A stretch of DNA of 64,000 nucleotides from Flavisphingopyxis sp963800335 (GTDB lineage Bacteria > Pseudomonadota > Alphaproteobacteria > Sphingomonadales > Sphingomonadaceae), in assembly GCA_963800335.1 (NCBI GenBank), contig CAWDAN010000001.1, positions 558,001-622,000 on the forward strand. The letters run 5' to 3'. The translations under genes were made by a program, and so were the position numbers. Under the pieces are notes generated by a model, which saw only the letters and a program-made list of their open reading frames with translations, was not told the DNA's origin and did no database searches. Below are positions 49,084-59,065 of this stretch, one piece after another (the first letter of the stretch is position 1; each line of letters opens with the position of its first letter).

Positions 49084-50716
49084 ATGCGATTCGCCGCCCT
49101 TGCCGCCCTGTCCTTCGTCGCGCTGGCAGTGCCTTCGAGTGCGCAGCAAGCGCCCGCATCGCCGGCCAAGCCGCCCAGGTTGCTCGTCGTCATCTCGGTC
49201 GACCAGTTCAGCGCTGACCTGTTCTCCGAATATCGCGCGCGCTTCACCGGCGGGCTGGCGCGGCTTCAGCAAGGCGGCGTGTTCCCGAGCGGTTATCAGA
49301 GCCATTCCGCGACCGAGACCTGCCCCGGCCATTCGACGATCCTGACCGGCGATCATCCGGCGCGGACCGGTATCGTTGCCAACGACTGGATCGACCTCAA
49401 CGCCGCACGCGCCGACAAGACGGTTTATTGCGCCGAGGACGAGAGCGTCGCGGGATCGACCTCGAGCGATTACACTGTCAGCGACACGCACCTGCTCGTC
49501 CCGACGCTGGGCGAGCGGATGAAGGCGGCCAATCCGGCGACGCGAGTCGTTTCGGTCGCGGGCAAGGACCGCGCCGCGGTGATGATGGGCGGGCACAAGG
49601 TCGACGAACTGTGGTGGTGGGACGGCAAGCGCTTTCGCAGCTACGCCGGGCGCGCCGAACCCGGCGCCGTTACGCGGACCAATCGTGCGGTGACCGCCCG
49701 CCTTGCCGAAGCGCAGCCGGCGACGCCGATGATCGACGCATGTGCCGACCGGTCGCGCGCGATCGCGGTCAAGGACGGCCTGGTCATGGGGGCAGGGCGC
49801 TTTGCCCGCGCGGCGGGCGATGCCAGGGCGTTTGCGCTACGTCCCGAGTTCGACGCCGCGGTGCTCGCGCTGTCGACCGCGCTGATCTACGACATGAAGC
49901 TCGGTCAGGGGCCGACTACCGACATCATCAGCATCGGCGCATCGGCGACCGATTATATCGGCCATGGTTATGGCACGCAGGGCAGCGAGATGTGCCTCCA
50001 GCTGATGGCGCTCGATGCCAGCCTGGGCGACTTCATGACGCGGCTCGATGCCACCGGGGTCGATTACATGGTCGTCCTGACCGCCGATCATGGCGGGCTC
50101 GACATGGCTGAACGGTCGCGGATGGAAGGCGCGCCCGATGCGCAGCGGATCGCCAAGAGCTTCGACCGCGATGCCATTGCCAAGGCAGCAAATGCGGCCG
50201 CAGGCACGCCCGAGGGCAGCGTCGTGTTCAACGGCAGCGAAATCTACCTCGATGGCAAATTGACCGGCGCGCAGCGGGCGAAACTGACCGGCCTGCTCGT
50301 CGCGGCAATCGCGCGCCAGCCGCAGGTCGCCGACGTGTTCACCCGCGCGCAGATCGAGGCGGCAGCCGCGCCGGCCGGGACCGCCCGAAAGCTGGTCGAT
50401 CATCGATCGGGTCAAGGCGAACCATTACGCGCCGCGCTCGGGCGATCTTTATGTCGTGTTCAAGCCGCGCGTGACGCCGATCGCCGATCCGGGTCCGGGC
50501 TATGTCGCGACGCATGGCAGCGTGTGGGATTACGATCGGCGCGTGCCGATGCTGTTCTGGCGCAAGGGCATGGCGGGGTTCGAGCAGCCACTGGGTGTCG
50601 AAACGGTCGATATCGCGCCGACGCTGGCGAGCGTGATCGGGCTCACCCTGGCGCCGGGCGAGGTCGATGGACGCTGCCTCGATCTCGATCCTGGAGCGAC
50701 GACGACTTGTCGCTGA
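49084..50716 (+). pseudogene. PafA-like alkaline phosphatase, frameshifted as read
   Basis: A secreted (signal MRFAALAALSFVALAVPSSA) type I phosphodiesterase/alkaline phosphatase. The metal and nucleophile motifs are VVISVDQF, SHSATETCPGHSTILTGDHP with the threonine nucleophile, GKDRAAVMMGGH, GASATDYIGHGYG and TADHGGLDMAE. After APAGT the frame is lost by one extra base at about 50381-50384; PESWSIIDRVKANHYAPRSG and THGSVWDYDRRVPMLFWRKG, with the last zinc-binding histidine, follow in another frame. Repaired length about 543, normal for PafA. It hydrolyses phosphomonoesters in the periplasm. Confidence 0.88.
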
Positions 50717-50777
50717 GCGGTGCGCGCGGCGGCTAACGCGCCGGGCGCAAAGCGGGTCGAAGCGAACACGGCAAAGC

Positions 50778-50805
50778 TTGCCGCAACGCACAATCTCGGC
50801 TAAAG
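50778..50805 (+). promoter_or_regulatory. Candidate promoter of typA
   Basis: TTGCCG (50778-50783), 16-base spacer, CTAAAG (50800-50805). It would produce a leader of about 85 bases that contains the terminator-like hairpin described next. Confidence 0.4.
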
Positions 50806-50844
50806 GCGCGCACGAACGCGGGTAATGGCCTGGCCACACCCCAA

Positions 50845-50872
50845 CCTCTCCGCTGAACTGGAGAGGCTTTTT
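50845..50872 (+). terminator. Terminator-like hairpin in the typA 5' leader
   Basis: Perfect stem CCTCTCC/GGAGAGG with an 8-base loop, followed by CTTTTT. It ends only 28 bases before the typA ATG, too close for a separate downstream promoter to be obvious. It may end transcripts coming from the phosphatase gene or act as an attenuator for typA. Confidence 0.6.
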
Positions 50873-50899
50873 GCCTTTTCAAAAACTGAGAGATTTTTC

Positions 50900-52780
50900 A
50901 TGTCCTCCACGGGCTCGCTTCGTAATATCGCCATCATCGCCCACGTCGATCACGGCAAAACCACGCTGGTCGACCAGCTGTTCCGCCAGTCGGGCACCTT
51001 CCGCGATAACCAGCGCGTCGAAGAGCGCGCGATGGATTCGAACGATCTCGAAAAGGAACGCGGGATCACGATTCTGGCGAAATGCACCAGCGTCGAATGG
51101 CACGGCAAGGTCGAGACCGCCTCGGGCGGCCCCGATACCGGCCTCGAAACCACGCGGATCAACATCGTCGATACGCCCGGACACGCCGATTTCGGTGGCG
51201 AAGTCGAGCGCATCCTGTCGATGGTCGACGGCGTCATCCTGCTCGTCGATGCCGCCGAGGGCGCGATGCCGCAGACCAAGTTCGTCACCGGCAAGGCGCT
51301 TGCATTGGGCCTCAAGCCGATCGTCGTCGTCAACAAGATCGACCGTCCCGACGGCCGTCCCGCCGAAGTGCTCGACGAAGTGTTCGACATGTTCGTCGCC
51401 ATGGGCGCGAGCGACGAGCAGCTCGATTTCCCCGTGCTCTACGCATCGGGCCGCAACGGCTATGCGAGCGAAGACATCGAAGCGCGCGAAGGCACGCTGG
51501 CTCCGCTGTTCGAGACGATCATCCGCCACGTGCCGCAGCCCGACGTCGATCCCGACGCCGAGTTCCGCTTCCTCGTCACCTTGCTCGACCGCGACAATTT
51601 CGTCGGTCGCATCCTGACCGGCCGGATCGATTCGGGCCGCCTCGACCTCAACATGCCGATCCACGCGCTCGACATGGACGGCAAGGTCATCGAAGTCGGT
51701 CGCGCGACCAAGATCATGGCCTTCCGCGGCCTCGAACGCGTCCCCGTCGACCAGGCACAGGCGGGCGATATCGTCAGCCTCGCCGGCCTGACCAACGCGA
51801 CCGTCGCCAACACCATCTGCGATCCCAGCGTGACCGAGCCGATCGCCGCGCAGCCGATCGATCCGCCGACGCTGTCGATGCGCTTTGCGGTCAACGACAG
51901 TCCGTTCGCCGGGCGCGAAAGCCGCGACAACAAGGTGACCAGCCGCGTCATCCGCGATCGCCTGTTCCGCGAAGCCGAATCGAACGTCGCGATCCGCGTC
52001 ACCGAGAGCGCCGACAAGGACAGTTTCGAAGTCGCCGGCCGCGGCGAGCTGCAGCTTGGCGTCGTCATCGAGACGATGCGCCGCGAAGGCTTCGAACTCG
52101 GCATCAGCCGCCCGCGCGTGCTGTTCGCCGAGGACGAGAACGGCAAGCGGACCGAACCGTATGAGACCGTCGTGATCGACGTCGACGACGATTATTCGGG
52201 CACCGTCGTCGAGAAGATGCAGCGCCGCAAGGCCGAGCTGACCGACATGCGTCCGTCGGGCGGCGGCAAGACGCGCATCACCTTCAGCGCACCGTCGCGC
52301 GGCCTGATCGGCTATCACGGCGAGTTCCTGTCGGACACGCGCGGCACCGGGACGATGAACCGTTTGTTCGAGAAGTACGGGCCTTACAAGGGCACGATCG
52401 AGGGTCGCCAGAACGGCGTCCTGATCGCCAACGGCACCGGCGAAGCAGTCGGCTATGCGCTCGGCTTCCTCGAAGAGCGCGGCATCCTGATGGTGTCGCC
52501 CGGCGAGGCTGTCTACGAAGGCATGATCATCGGCGAGAACGCCAAGCCCGACGATCTCGAAGTCAATCCGATGAAGTCGAAGCAGCTGACCAACTTCCGT
52601 TCGACCGGCAAGGACGATGCCATCCGCCTGACGCCGCCCAAGCGGCTGACGCTCGAGCAGGCGATTGCCTATATCGACGACGACGAGATGGTCGAAGTGA
52701 CGCCCAAGCACATCCGCCTGCGCAAGCGCTTCCTCGACGCCAACGATCGCAAGAAGAACAAGCGCAGCGCCGCCGCCTAA
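50900..52780 (+). CDS. typA: Translational GTPase TypA/BipA
   Basis: 626 residues. G motifs: AHVDHGKTTLVDQL (G1, residues 14-27), ERGITILAK (G2), VDTPGHADFGGE (G3), NKIDRPDGRP (G4). The C-terminal BipA-specific region includes SRPRVLFAEDENGKRTEPYE, SAPSRGLIGYHGEFL and the conserved end EVTPKHIRLRKRFLD. It is a ribosome-associated GTPase of the EF-G family needed for stress or cold adaptation and ribosome assembly. The start gives the usual short N-terminus; GAGAG lies about eight bases upstream. Confidence 0.97.
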   Translation: MSSTGSLRNIAIIAHVDHGKTTLVDQLFRQSGTFRDNQRVEERAMDSNDLEKERGITILAKCTSVEWHGKVETASGGPDTGLETTRINIVDTPGHADFGGEVERILSMVDGVILLVDAAEGAMPQTKFVTGKALALGLKPIVVVNKIDRPDGRPAEVLDEVFDMFVAMGASDEQLDFPVLYASGRNGYASEDIEAREGTLAPLFETIIRHVPQPDVDPDAEFRFLVTLLDRDNFVGRILTGRIDSGRLDLNMPIHALDMDGKVIEVGRATKIMAFRGLERVPVDQAQAGDIVSLAGLTNATVANTICDPSVTEPIAAQPIDPPTLSMRFAVNDSPFAGRESRDNKVTSRVIRDRLFREAESNVAIRVTESADKDSFEVAGRGELQLGVVIETMRREGFELGISRPRVLFAEDENGKRTEPYETVVIDVDDDYSGTVVEKMQRRKAELTDMRPSGGGKTRITFSAPSRGLIGYHGEFLSDTRGTGTMNRLFEKYGPYKGTIEGRQNGVLIANGTGEAVGYALGFLEERGILMVSPGEAVYEGMIIGENAKPDDLEVNPMKSKQLTNFRSTGKDDAIRLTPPKRLTLEQAIAYIDDDEMVEVTPKHIRLRKRFLDANDRKKNKRSAAA

Positions 52781-52877
52781 GTGCGGACGAGCAATGCGCG
52801 GCGTGGATCGGCCGGCGTGAGGCGGGCCGGTCTTTCGCCGCTGGATTCGACACGCGCGCAGCGCTAGGGAAACTGAC

Positions 52878-53210
52878 ATGACCGATCAAAAAGACACGAC
52901 CGAGCAAAGCCGAGACCAAGACAGCTGACAAGCCAGAAAGGCAGACAGCGATGCCAAGCGCACCGCAGCGCCCGACCGCCTGTCGAACAATCCCGGCAGC
53001 GAGTTCTTCGATGCCGACAAGCTGCAGCGCGGCATCGGCATCAGCTTCAAGGGCAAGCAGCGCCACGACGTCGAGGAATATTGCGTTTCCGAAGGCTGGG
53101 TGAAGGTCGCCGCGGGCAAGAGCCGCGACCGCTATGGCCAGCCGATGACGATCAAGCTGTCGGGCCCGGTCGAGGCCTGGTACGAAACCGGCGACGACGA
53201 CGGCGAATAA
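52878..53210 (+). pseudogene. DUF3297 family protein with two compensating indels as read
   Basis: The C-terminal ~75 residues are clean DUF3297: PDRLSNNPGSEFFDADKLQRG, VEEYCVSEGWVKVAAGKSRDR and GQPMTIKLSGPVEAWYE. The ATG is well placed after AGGGA, and the ending is in the same frame as the ATG, but a TGA at 52926 interrupts it. Removing one A near 52907-52910 and adding one A in the run near 52937-52940 gives a smooth acidic/lysine-rich N-terminus (TEQAETKTADKPEKADS) joined to the domain, 110 residues in all. The function of DUF3297 is unknown. Confidence 0.8.
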
Positions 53211-53272
53211 CGCCCATATCCGCGGCGCCCGCCGTCACGCGACCGTAACATCGAAGGCGTTAGGCTGATCCG

Positions 53273-54029
53273 ATGGCGGCAATCGCGGTTTACAATCTGA
53301 AAGGCGGCGTCGGCAAGACGACGATCGCGGTCAACCTGGCCTGGTCGGCTGCGGTCCAGTCGCGTCGGCGAACCTTGTTGTGGGACCTCGATCCGCAAGC
53401 GGCGGCGACGCACCTGATCGGTGCGCCCGAGGCGACCAAGCTCCCCGCTTCGGTCGATTCGCTGTTCGCGCATGGCGACGATCCGTCGGCGCTGATCCGG
53501 CCGTCGACGATCCCCGGGCTCGACTTGCTCGCCGCCGACACGACGCCTGCGCGGGATCGACCGATTGTTCTTCGAGCTCGGCAAGAAGCGCCGGCTGGCC
53601 AAGCTGATCGATCGGTTGCGCGGGACGTACGACTGCATCGTCATCGACTGCCCGCCGGGCCTGACCGAAACCGCCGAGCAGGTAATGCGCGCGGCCGACC
53701 TGATCGTCGTGCCGGTGATCCCGTCGGCGCTGTCGGTGCGCGCGTTCGACGAGGTGGTCAGTTACATGTCGGCCAAGCGCGGTCGCCAGGCACCGATCCT
53801 GCCGGTCCATTCGATGGTCGATATGAGGCGCTCGCAGCATCGCGCGATGCTTGCCGCGCATCCGCGCTGGCCGGTCATCCCGATGGCCAGCGTGGTCGAA
53901 CGCATGGCGACGTTGCGACGTCCGGTCGGCGCGTTCGCAGCGTCGACACCGGCGGCCCAGGCGTTCGGCAAATTGTGGCGCGGGATCGAGCGGCGGATCG
54001 AGCAGCTCCCCGGGCGAAGGAAAAGCTAG
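53273..54029 (+). pseudogene. ParA-family ATPase, frameshifted as read
   Basis: Starts MAAIAVYNLKGGVGKTTIAV with the deviant Walker A motif of ParA/MinD ATPases; WDLDPQAAATHLIG is the A' region. An extra C at about 53546-53547 breaks the frame after LLAADTT. The next frame continues LRGIDRLFFELGKKRR, the Walker B-type YDCIVIDCPPGLTETAEQV and VVPVIPSALSVRAFDEV to the end. Repaired length is about 251. With no ParB nearby it is probably an orphan positioning ATPase rather than the chromosome segregation ParA. Its stop overlaps that of the GGDEF-EAL gene by four bases. Confidence 0.85.
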
Positions 54030-56399
54030 CCCGCTTCGCGCAGGATCTGTGTCTCGTCCCCGGGGAGGTGCTGGGCGAACAGTTCGGTGGCGTCGTCGCC
54101 GGGCATCGGGCGGCCGAAATAGAAACCCTGGATCTTTTTGCAGCCCAGTTCGCAGATCATCGCGACCTCGGCCTCGGTCTCGGCTCCCTCGGCAGTGGTC
54201 GACATGCCAAGCGCATCGGCGAGCGCGACGACGGCGCGAATGATCGCGAGGCTTTCAGGCGCCTGGCGCGCCGCACCCTGGACGAAGCTGCGATCGATCT
54301 TGATCGTCGAAAACTGCGTCTTGCGCAGATAGCCGAGCGAAGAATAGCCGGTGCCGAAATCGTCGAGGCTGAGCGAAATGCCGAGCGCGAGGAGCTGTTC
54401 GAGCGTCGTCGTGCAGACACCGAAATCGTTGATGAAGACGCTTTCGGTCACTTCGAGTTCGAGCCGCGGCTGGCGGCAGGCCCGAATGCGACAGCGCCGA
54501 GACGACCGAACCGACGAAGGTCGGCTGGAAAAGCTGTTCGGCCGAGACGTTGACCGCGATGCGGACATGGTCGGGCCACAGCATCGCCTGGTGGCAGGCG
54601 GTGCGCAGGACCCATTCGCCGATCGCGCCGATCAGTCGGGTATCCTCGGCAATCGGGATGAACTTGGCGGGCGAAACCGGACCGAGGTCCTTGTTGGTCC
54701 AGCGCAGCAGCGCCTCGAAACCTTCGATCACCCCGTCGGTGGCCCGGACGACGGGCTGGTAATTGAGATGGAACTCGCCGCGTTCGAGCGCCTTGCGCAG
54801 CGCCAGTTCCATGACGCGGCGTTCCTCGGCGCGGGCATGCAGCGAGGGTTCGTAACCGTAATGGACGCCGCCGCCCTGGTCCTTCGAACGGTAGAGCGCG
54901 AGATCGGCGCTGCGCGTGAGCAGTTCGATCGAGCGGCCGTCGCGCAAGCCGATCGCCGAGCCGATGCTGGCGCCGATATAGAGCGTGTGGTGGTCGATCT
55001 GATAAGGCTGCGAGAGCGTGTGGATGATCTTCTTGGCAAGCGCGTCGATCGTCGAGCGATCCTCGATCTCGTAGATCAGGACGCCGAATTCATCGCCGCC
55101 GAGCCGTCCGCACATGCTGTTGGCATCCATCAGGCCGTGCAGCCTGCCCGCAACCTTGGCGAGCAGGCTGTCGCCGACCTGATGGCCGAGCGTATCGTTT
55201 ACTGCCTTGAAGCGGTCGAGGTCGATCATCAGGAAGGCGCAGCGGGTGCGCCACTTGGTGCTGTTCTCGATCGCTCGACCAAGGGCTTCGTTGAGCTGGA
55301 GACGGTTGGGCAGGCCGGTAAGCACGTCGTAGCGCGCGAGCCGGTCGATCTTCGCCGCCGAGGCCTGTTGCTGGGTGACGTCGGAGCCGACTCCGCGGAA
55401 ACCGGTGAACTGGCCATTCTCGTTGCGGCGCGGCGATGCCGACAGCTCCCACCAAAGCAGGTCGCCGCCGATCTGGATCGGCACGAGCAGGTTCGAGAAG
55501 CTCTCGCGGCGGTGGACTTTGCCGACCAGCTCATTGAGCGCCTCTGGCAGGTCACCGCTATCCCATTTGTCCCCGGCAAGAACCTGTAGCAGCGGCACGC
55601 CGTTGAGCTCGGCGGGCTTCTTGCCGAAGGTTTCGGCGAACCGCGGGCTGACCTGGACGAGGCGGCGCGAGGCGTCGATCTGCCACAGCCAGTCGGAGGC
55701 GCTTTCCTCGTACTCGCGGAGCAGCAGGCTGACGGTTTCCTGACGATCGACCAGCGTCGTTTCGGTCGTGCGGAAACAGATGAAGTCGCGACCAAGTTGC
55801 AGCGCCGCCGCCACGCTGACGCCGGTAAAGATCGTGCTGAGACCCGCCGCGAGACCGTTGTCGAGGCGCAGCAGCATGGCGCTGGCACCGAGACCCGATA
55901 TTAGCAGCGCGGCGAAAGTGGTTGCAGGCAGGGCAGCGAGGAGGACGATCTGGCCACACATGAAGGTCGCAACGACGATCCACAGGCCGATAGCGGTTCC
56001 CGGCTGCAGACCGGGTGCGCAATAATAGAGCATCGCCGCCCACAGGGTTGTGAAAGCGGCACCTATCGCGGCGTCGAGAAGGATCGGCGCGCGGGTCTGG
56101 TTGGCTGCGCCCCGCATCGGCCGGTTGACCCGGCTGTGCCACGACCATCCGGCAAGCAGCAGTGAGGCTGCGACCCAGATTCCGAGCGTCAGCGGGGTAA
56201 CGGCGTCGCGGATAATGTAGCCGGTCACCGCCGTGATCAGGATCGCCGAGACACCACGAACCGCGATCAGCCTGTCGGCGTGCGCCATCTGAGCACTGCG
56301 GATCACCCCCCAGTCGATGTTTTTCGGCTCGCGCAGCGAGAACAGGACGCCAAGCGTAAGATCGTCGCGGGCGATATCGGTGTCGGCTGAATTTCTCAC
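54026..56399 (-). pseudogene. Membrane GGDEF-EAL cyclic-di-GMP enzyme with PAS domain, frameshifted as read
   Basis: GTG start. Several membrane helices (about residues 45-205) come first, then a PAS domain (ASDWLWQIDASRRLVQVSPRFAE), then a diguanylate cyclase domain with intact RLGGDEFGVL, and an EAL domain with intact EGFEALLRW. Near SHSGLPP the frame breaks through one extra base at about 54469-54472; RLELEVTESVFINDFG, SLDDFGTGYSSLGYL and the end GFYFGRPMPGDDATELF follow in the next frame. Repaired length about 790. Both catalytic motifs are kept, so it may make or degrade c-di-GMP; PilZ receptors are encoded nearby at 40.5-41.2 kb. Confidence 0.88.
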
Positions 56400-56460
56400 G
56401 CACCCGTCACTAGGGCGTGAAAGTTATAAAAGGGTAAGCAAGCGGGTAACGTGTCGATTA

Positions 56461-56520
56461 AATCGTTTGAAATTTTTCGGTTAGCTATTGAAACGATTGC
56501 GAAACGACAGCGCTTCGCAA
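56461..56520. repeat. Nested inverted repeats between the GGDEF-EAL and FAAL genes
   Basis: AATCGTTT (56461-56468) is mirrored by AAACGATT (56491-56498), and TTGCGAA (56497-56503) by TTCGCAA (56514-56520). They lie in the 132-base A/T-rich gap that must contain the GGDEF-EAL promoter and the end of the fatty acyl-AMP ligase transcript. They could be an operator or a weak terminator. Confidence 0.4.
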
Positions 56521-56531
56521 ACCTTTTGCGA

Positions 56532-58340
56532 TCAGGCTCCGATCGCGAAAGGCTGGATTTCTCCCGACAGGTACATCGCGCGCGCCTTCGCCCGACTCAA
56601 TTTGCCCGAGCTGGTGCGCGGCAATGTCCGCGGCGGGACGAGCTCAACGATGGTCTGCATGCCGGTAATCGCGCGCACCCTATCCTTGATCTCGGCCTGC
56701 AGGCGGCCACGTTCGGCGGCGTCGGTGGTACGACATTGGACCAGGACCGCGGGGGTTTCCTCGCCATTGTCGGCGGTGATCGAAAAGGCGGCAATGTCGC
56801 CGGCCTTGAACGCGGGCAGTTGTTCCACTGCCCATTCGATATCCTGCGGCCAGTAGTTCTTGCCGTTGATGATGATCATGTCCTTGGCACGACCGACGAT
56901 GTAGAGATAGTCGGACTTGAGGTAGCCCATGTCGCCGGTGTCGAGCCAGCCGTCGACAAGGCACGCTTCGGTCGATTCGGGATCGCGGAAATAGCCCGCC
57001 ATGACCGACGGCCCCTTGCACCAGACCTTGCCGATCGCGCCGTCGTCGAGCGTTTCGTCGTCGGCACCGCGAATCACGATCGCCATGTCCTTGACCGCTT
57101 TGCCGCAGTTGACGATCGCGCGTTGGCGCGGCCGCTGGCCGGCGACCGGATCGGCGCCCGACAGAAGATGTTCGTCGACCATGTCGACGCGGATGCCTTC
57201 GCCCGGCGGCATGATCGAGACCGCCAATGTCGCCTCGGCAAGGCCGTAGCTCGGCAGGAAGGCATGGCCGTCGAACCCGTCGGCGGCGAAGGCGACGGTG
57301 AAGGCGCGCATGACGTCGGGACGGATCATGTCGGCGCCATTGCCCGCAACCCGCCAGCGCGCGAGGTCGAAGCGATGCTTGGCCTTCATCTGCGTCGACA
57401 TGCGGCGCGCGCAGATGTCGTAGCCGAAGGTCGGCGAATAGGAGAGCGTCGTGCCCTGGTTGCGGCTGATGAGGTCGAGCCAGGCGAGCGGCCGGCGAGC
57501 GAAATCCTCGGTCTTCAGATAATCGGTCGAAACCTGGTTGGCGACCGGCGAGAGCAGGCAGCCGACGAGGCCCATGTCGTGATACCACGGCAGCCACGAG
57601 ACGACGCGGTCGCTGTCCTGCAGCTCGATGCCATGCGAATGCGCCGACAGGTTGTTGAGCAGCGCGGCGTGAGTGATCGCGACGCCGTGCGGAAAACGCG
57701 TCGAGCCGCTCGAATATTGCAGATAGCAGATTTCGTCGTGGCGCTGTTCGGGCAGCGGGGCTTCGCTCACCGCGCGCGCGGCGAAATCGTCCCAGTCGAT
57801 GCCTTCGACTTTGCATCTGTCGGCGGCGGCGGCGGCCATTTCGGCAAGCTCGGGCGGGTAGAACAGGACGCTGGGGTCGCTGCTGGCGAGCTGGACCGAC
57901 AGCTGGTCGATATAATGGTCCTTGCCGCCGAACGAGGTCGGCATCGGCAGCGGCACCGGCCAGGCGCCCGCGTAGACCGCGCCGAAGAACAAGGCGGCGA
58001 ATTCGGGACCCGTTTCGGCAACCAGTGCAACGCGGTCGCCCGGGGCGATTCCGTGCGCGACGAGGCGGTGCGCCATCGCGGTCGCGTCGTCGCGCAGCTC
58101 GGCGAAGCGATAGCTGCGGACCAAGGTCCCGCGTGGATCGTGGAAATTGAGTCCGCGACGGCCGCGCGCAGCATAATCGAGCGCTTCGCCAAGCGTGGCG
58201 AAATCGGAAAAGCGGCGCGGCAGGTCGTCGTCGGTCGGCGTCGGCGCGAGCGCGCTCGTCGCGTTCGGCAAGGGCGTCGCGAGCGGCGCGACTGCGCTTC
58301 GACCGGACTGCCCGGCGGGGTTAACGGCTTGGATAGCCAC
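56532..58340 (-). CDS. Fatty acyl-AMP ligase (FAAL)
   Basis: 602 residues of the ANL superfamily. The adenylate motif is LQYSSGSTRFPHGV near residue 205; LPWYHDMGLVGCLL and YGLAEATLAVS follow, and the C-terminal part has GWLDTGDMGYLKSDYLYIVGRAKDMIIINGKNYWPQDIE-type sequence, split here as DTGDMGYL and KNYWPQDIEWAVEQ. The N-terminus GRRGLNFHDPRGTLVRSYRF is of the FAAL rather than the CoA-ligase type. It makes acyl-AMP for transfer to a carrier protein; in sphingomonads homologues are linked to sphingolipid synthesis, but no such gene is adjacent. Divergent from recX. Confidence 0.88.
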   Translation of the reverse strand: MAIQAVNPAGQSGRSAVAPLATPLPNATSALAPTPTDDDLPRRFSDFATLGEALDYAARGRRGLNFHDPRGTLVRSYRFAELRDDATAMAHRLVAHGIAPGDRVALVAETGPEFAALFFGAVYAGAWPVPLPMPTSFGGKDHYIDQLSVQLASSDPSVLFYPPELAEMAAAAADRCKVEGIDWDDFAARAVSEAPLPEQRHDEICYLQYSSGSTRFPHGVAITHAALLNNLSAHSHGIELQDSDRVVSWLPWYHDMGLVGCLLSPVANQVSTDYLKTEDFARRPLAWLDLISRNQGTTLSYSPTFGYDICARRMSTQMKAKHRFDLARWRVAGNGADMIRPDVMRAFTVAFAADGFDGHAFLPSYGLAEATLAVSIMPPGEGIRVDMVDEHLLSGADPVAGQRPRQRAIVNCGKAVKDMAIVIRGADDETLDDGAIGKVWCKGPSVMAGYFRDPESTEACLVDGWLDTGDMGYLKSDYLYIVGRAKDMIIINGKNYWPQDIEWAVEQLPAFKAGDIAAFSITADNGEETPAVLVQCRTTDAAERGRLQAEIKDRVRAITGMQTIVELVPPRTLPRTSSGKLSRAKARAMYLSGEIQPFAIGA

Positions 58341-58511
58341 CGATATTACGCTCCAGAAATTGAAAATGGTGAAAAACGATAGAGATCGCGCGTCCGATAC
58401 CGGCCGACGCCGTGCGGTAAGAGGCCGATGTCGGCCTTTCCTGCTCCTGAACCCCTTTTGCTCTAAATGTATCGTTCAAACTCGGGCCCGACTGTGGCAC
58501 AATTATGTTGC

Positions 58512-59063
58512 GTGACCAATAGACGAGAGAAAACACCCCCGAAACCGCTCGATTCGGCGAGCTTGCGCGAGCTTGCCTTCAGCTATGTCGCGCGCTTCGC
58601 GACGACGCGCGCGAGGCTGGGGAGCTATTTAGGGCGCAAATTGCGCGAGCGCGGCTGGAGCGACACCCAGCCTGCCGATCCTGCCGCGCTCGTCGCCCAG
58701 ATGGCCGACCGCGGCTATATCGATGATGCCGGCTATGCGACGATGAAGGCGGGATCGCTGTTGAGACGAGGCTATGGCAAGCGGCGCGTCGCCAACATGT
58801 ATTATGCCGACGGAATCGAGGAAGGCGATCGCCGCGAGGCCGACGAACTGTGCGAGGCCGAGCGAATCAGCGCGATCGTCGCGCTCGCCCGGCGGCGGCA
58901 TTTCGGACCCTTCGCCGACAGCGCGCCCGACGACAAGCTGCGCCAGCGCCAGCTGGCCACGCTGATCAGGGCGGGGCATGAGTTCGGCCTGGCGAAAAGA
59001 TTGCTCGACCTTGCCTGCGAAGGCGACGAGACACGTGTGACGCAAAGGCTGATGGAAGGATGA
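58512..59063 (+). CDS. recX: RecX-family regulatory protein
   Basis: About 183 residues from a GTG giving VTNRREKTPPKPLD; an upstream in-frame ATG at 58467 would add 15 unlikely residues. RecX three-helix repeats are visible: LRELAFSYVARFATTRARLGSYL, ADRGYIDDAGYATMKAGSLLRRGYGKRR and LATLIRAGHEFGLAKRLLD. RecX binds RecA filaments and limits their activity. Its stop overlaps the region of the DUF192 gene start, so the two are probably one transcript. Confidence 0.87.
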   Translation: MTNRREKTPPKPLDSASLRELAFSYVARFATTRARLGSYLGRKLRERGWSDTQPADPAALVAQMADRGYIDDAGYATMKAGSLLRRGYGKRRVANMYYADGIEEGDRREADELCEAERISAIVALARRRHFGPFADSAPDDKLRQRQLATLIRAGHEFGLAKRLLDLACEGDETRVTQRLMEG

Positions 59064-59065
59064 CG

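Noticed and set aside
50825..50899. An N-terminal extension of typA beginning at an upstream ATG
   Set aside because: The extra 25 residues are translated from the terminator-like hairpin, do not resemble the family, and the ATG at 50900 gives the normal N-terminus.
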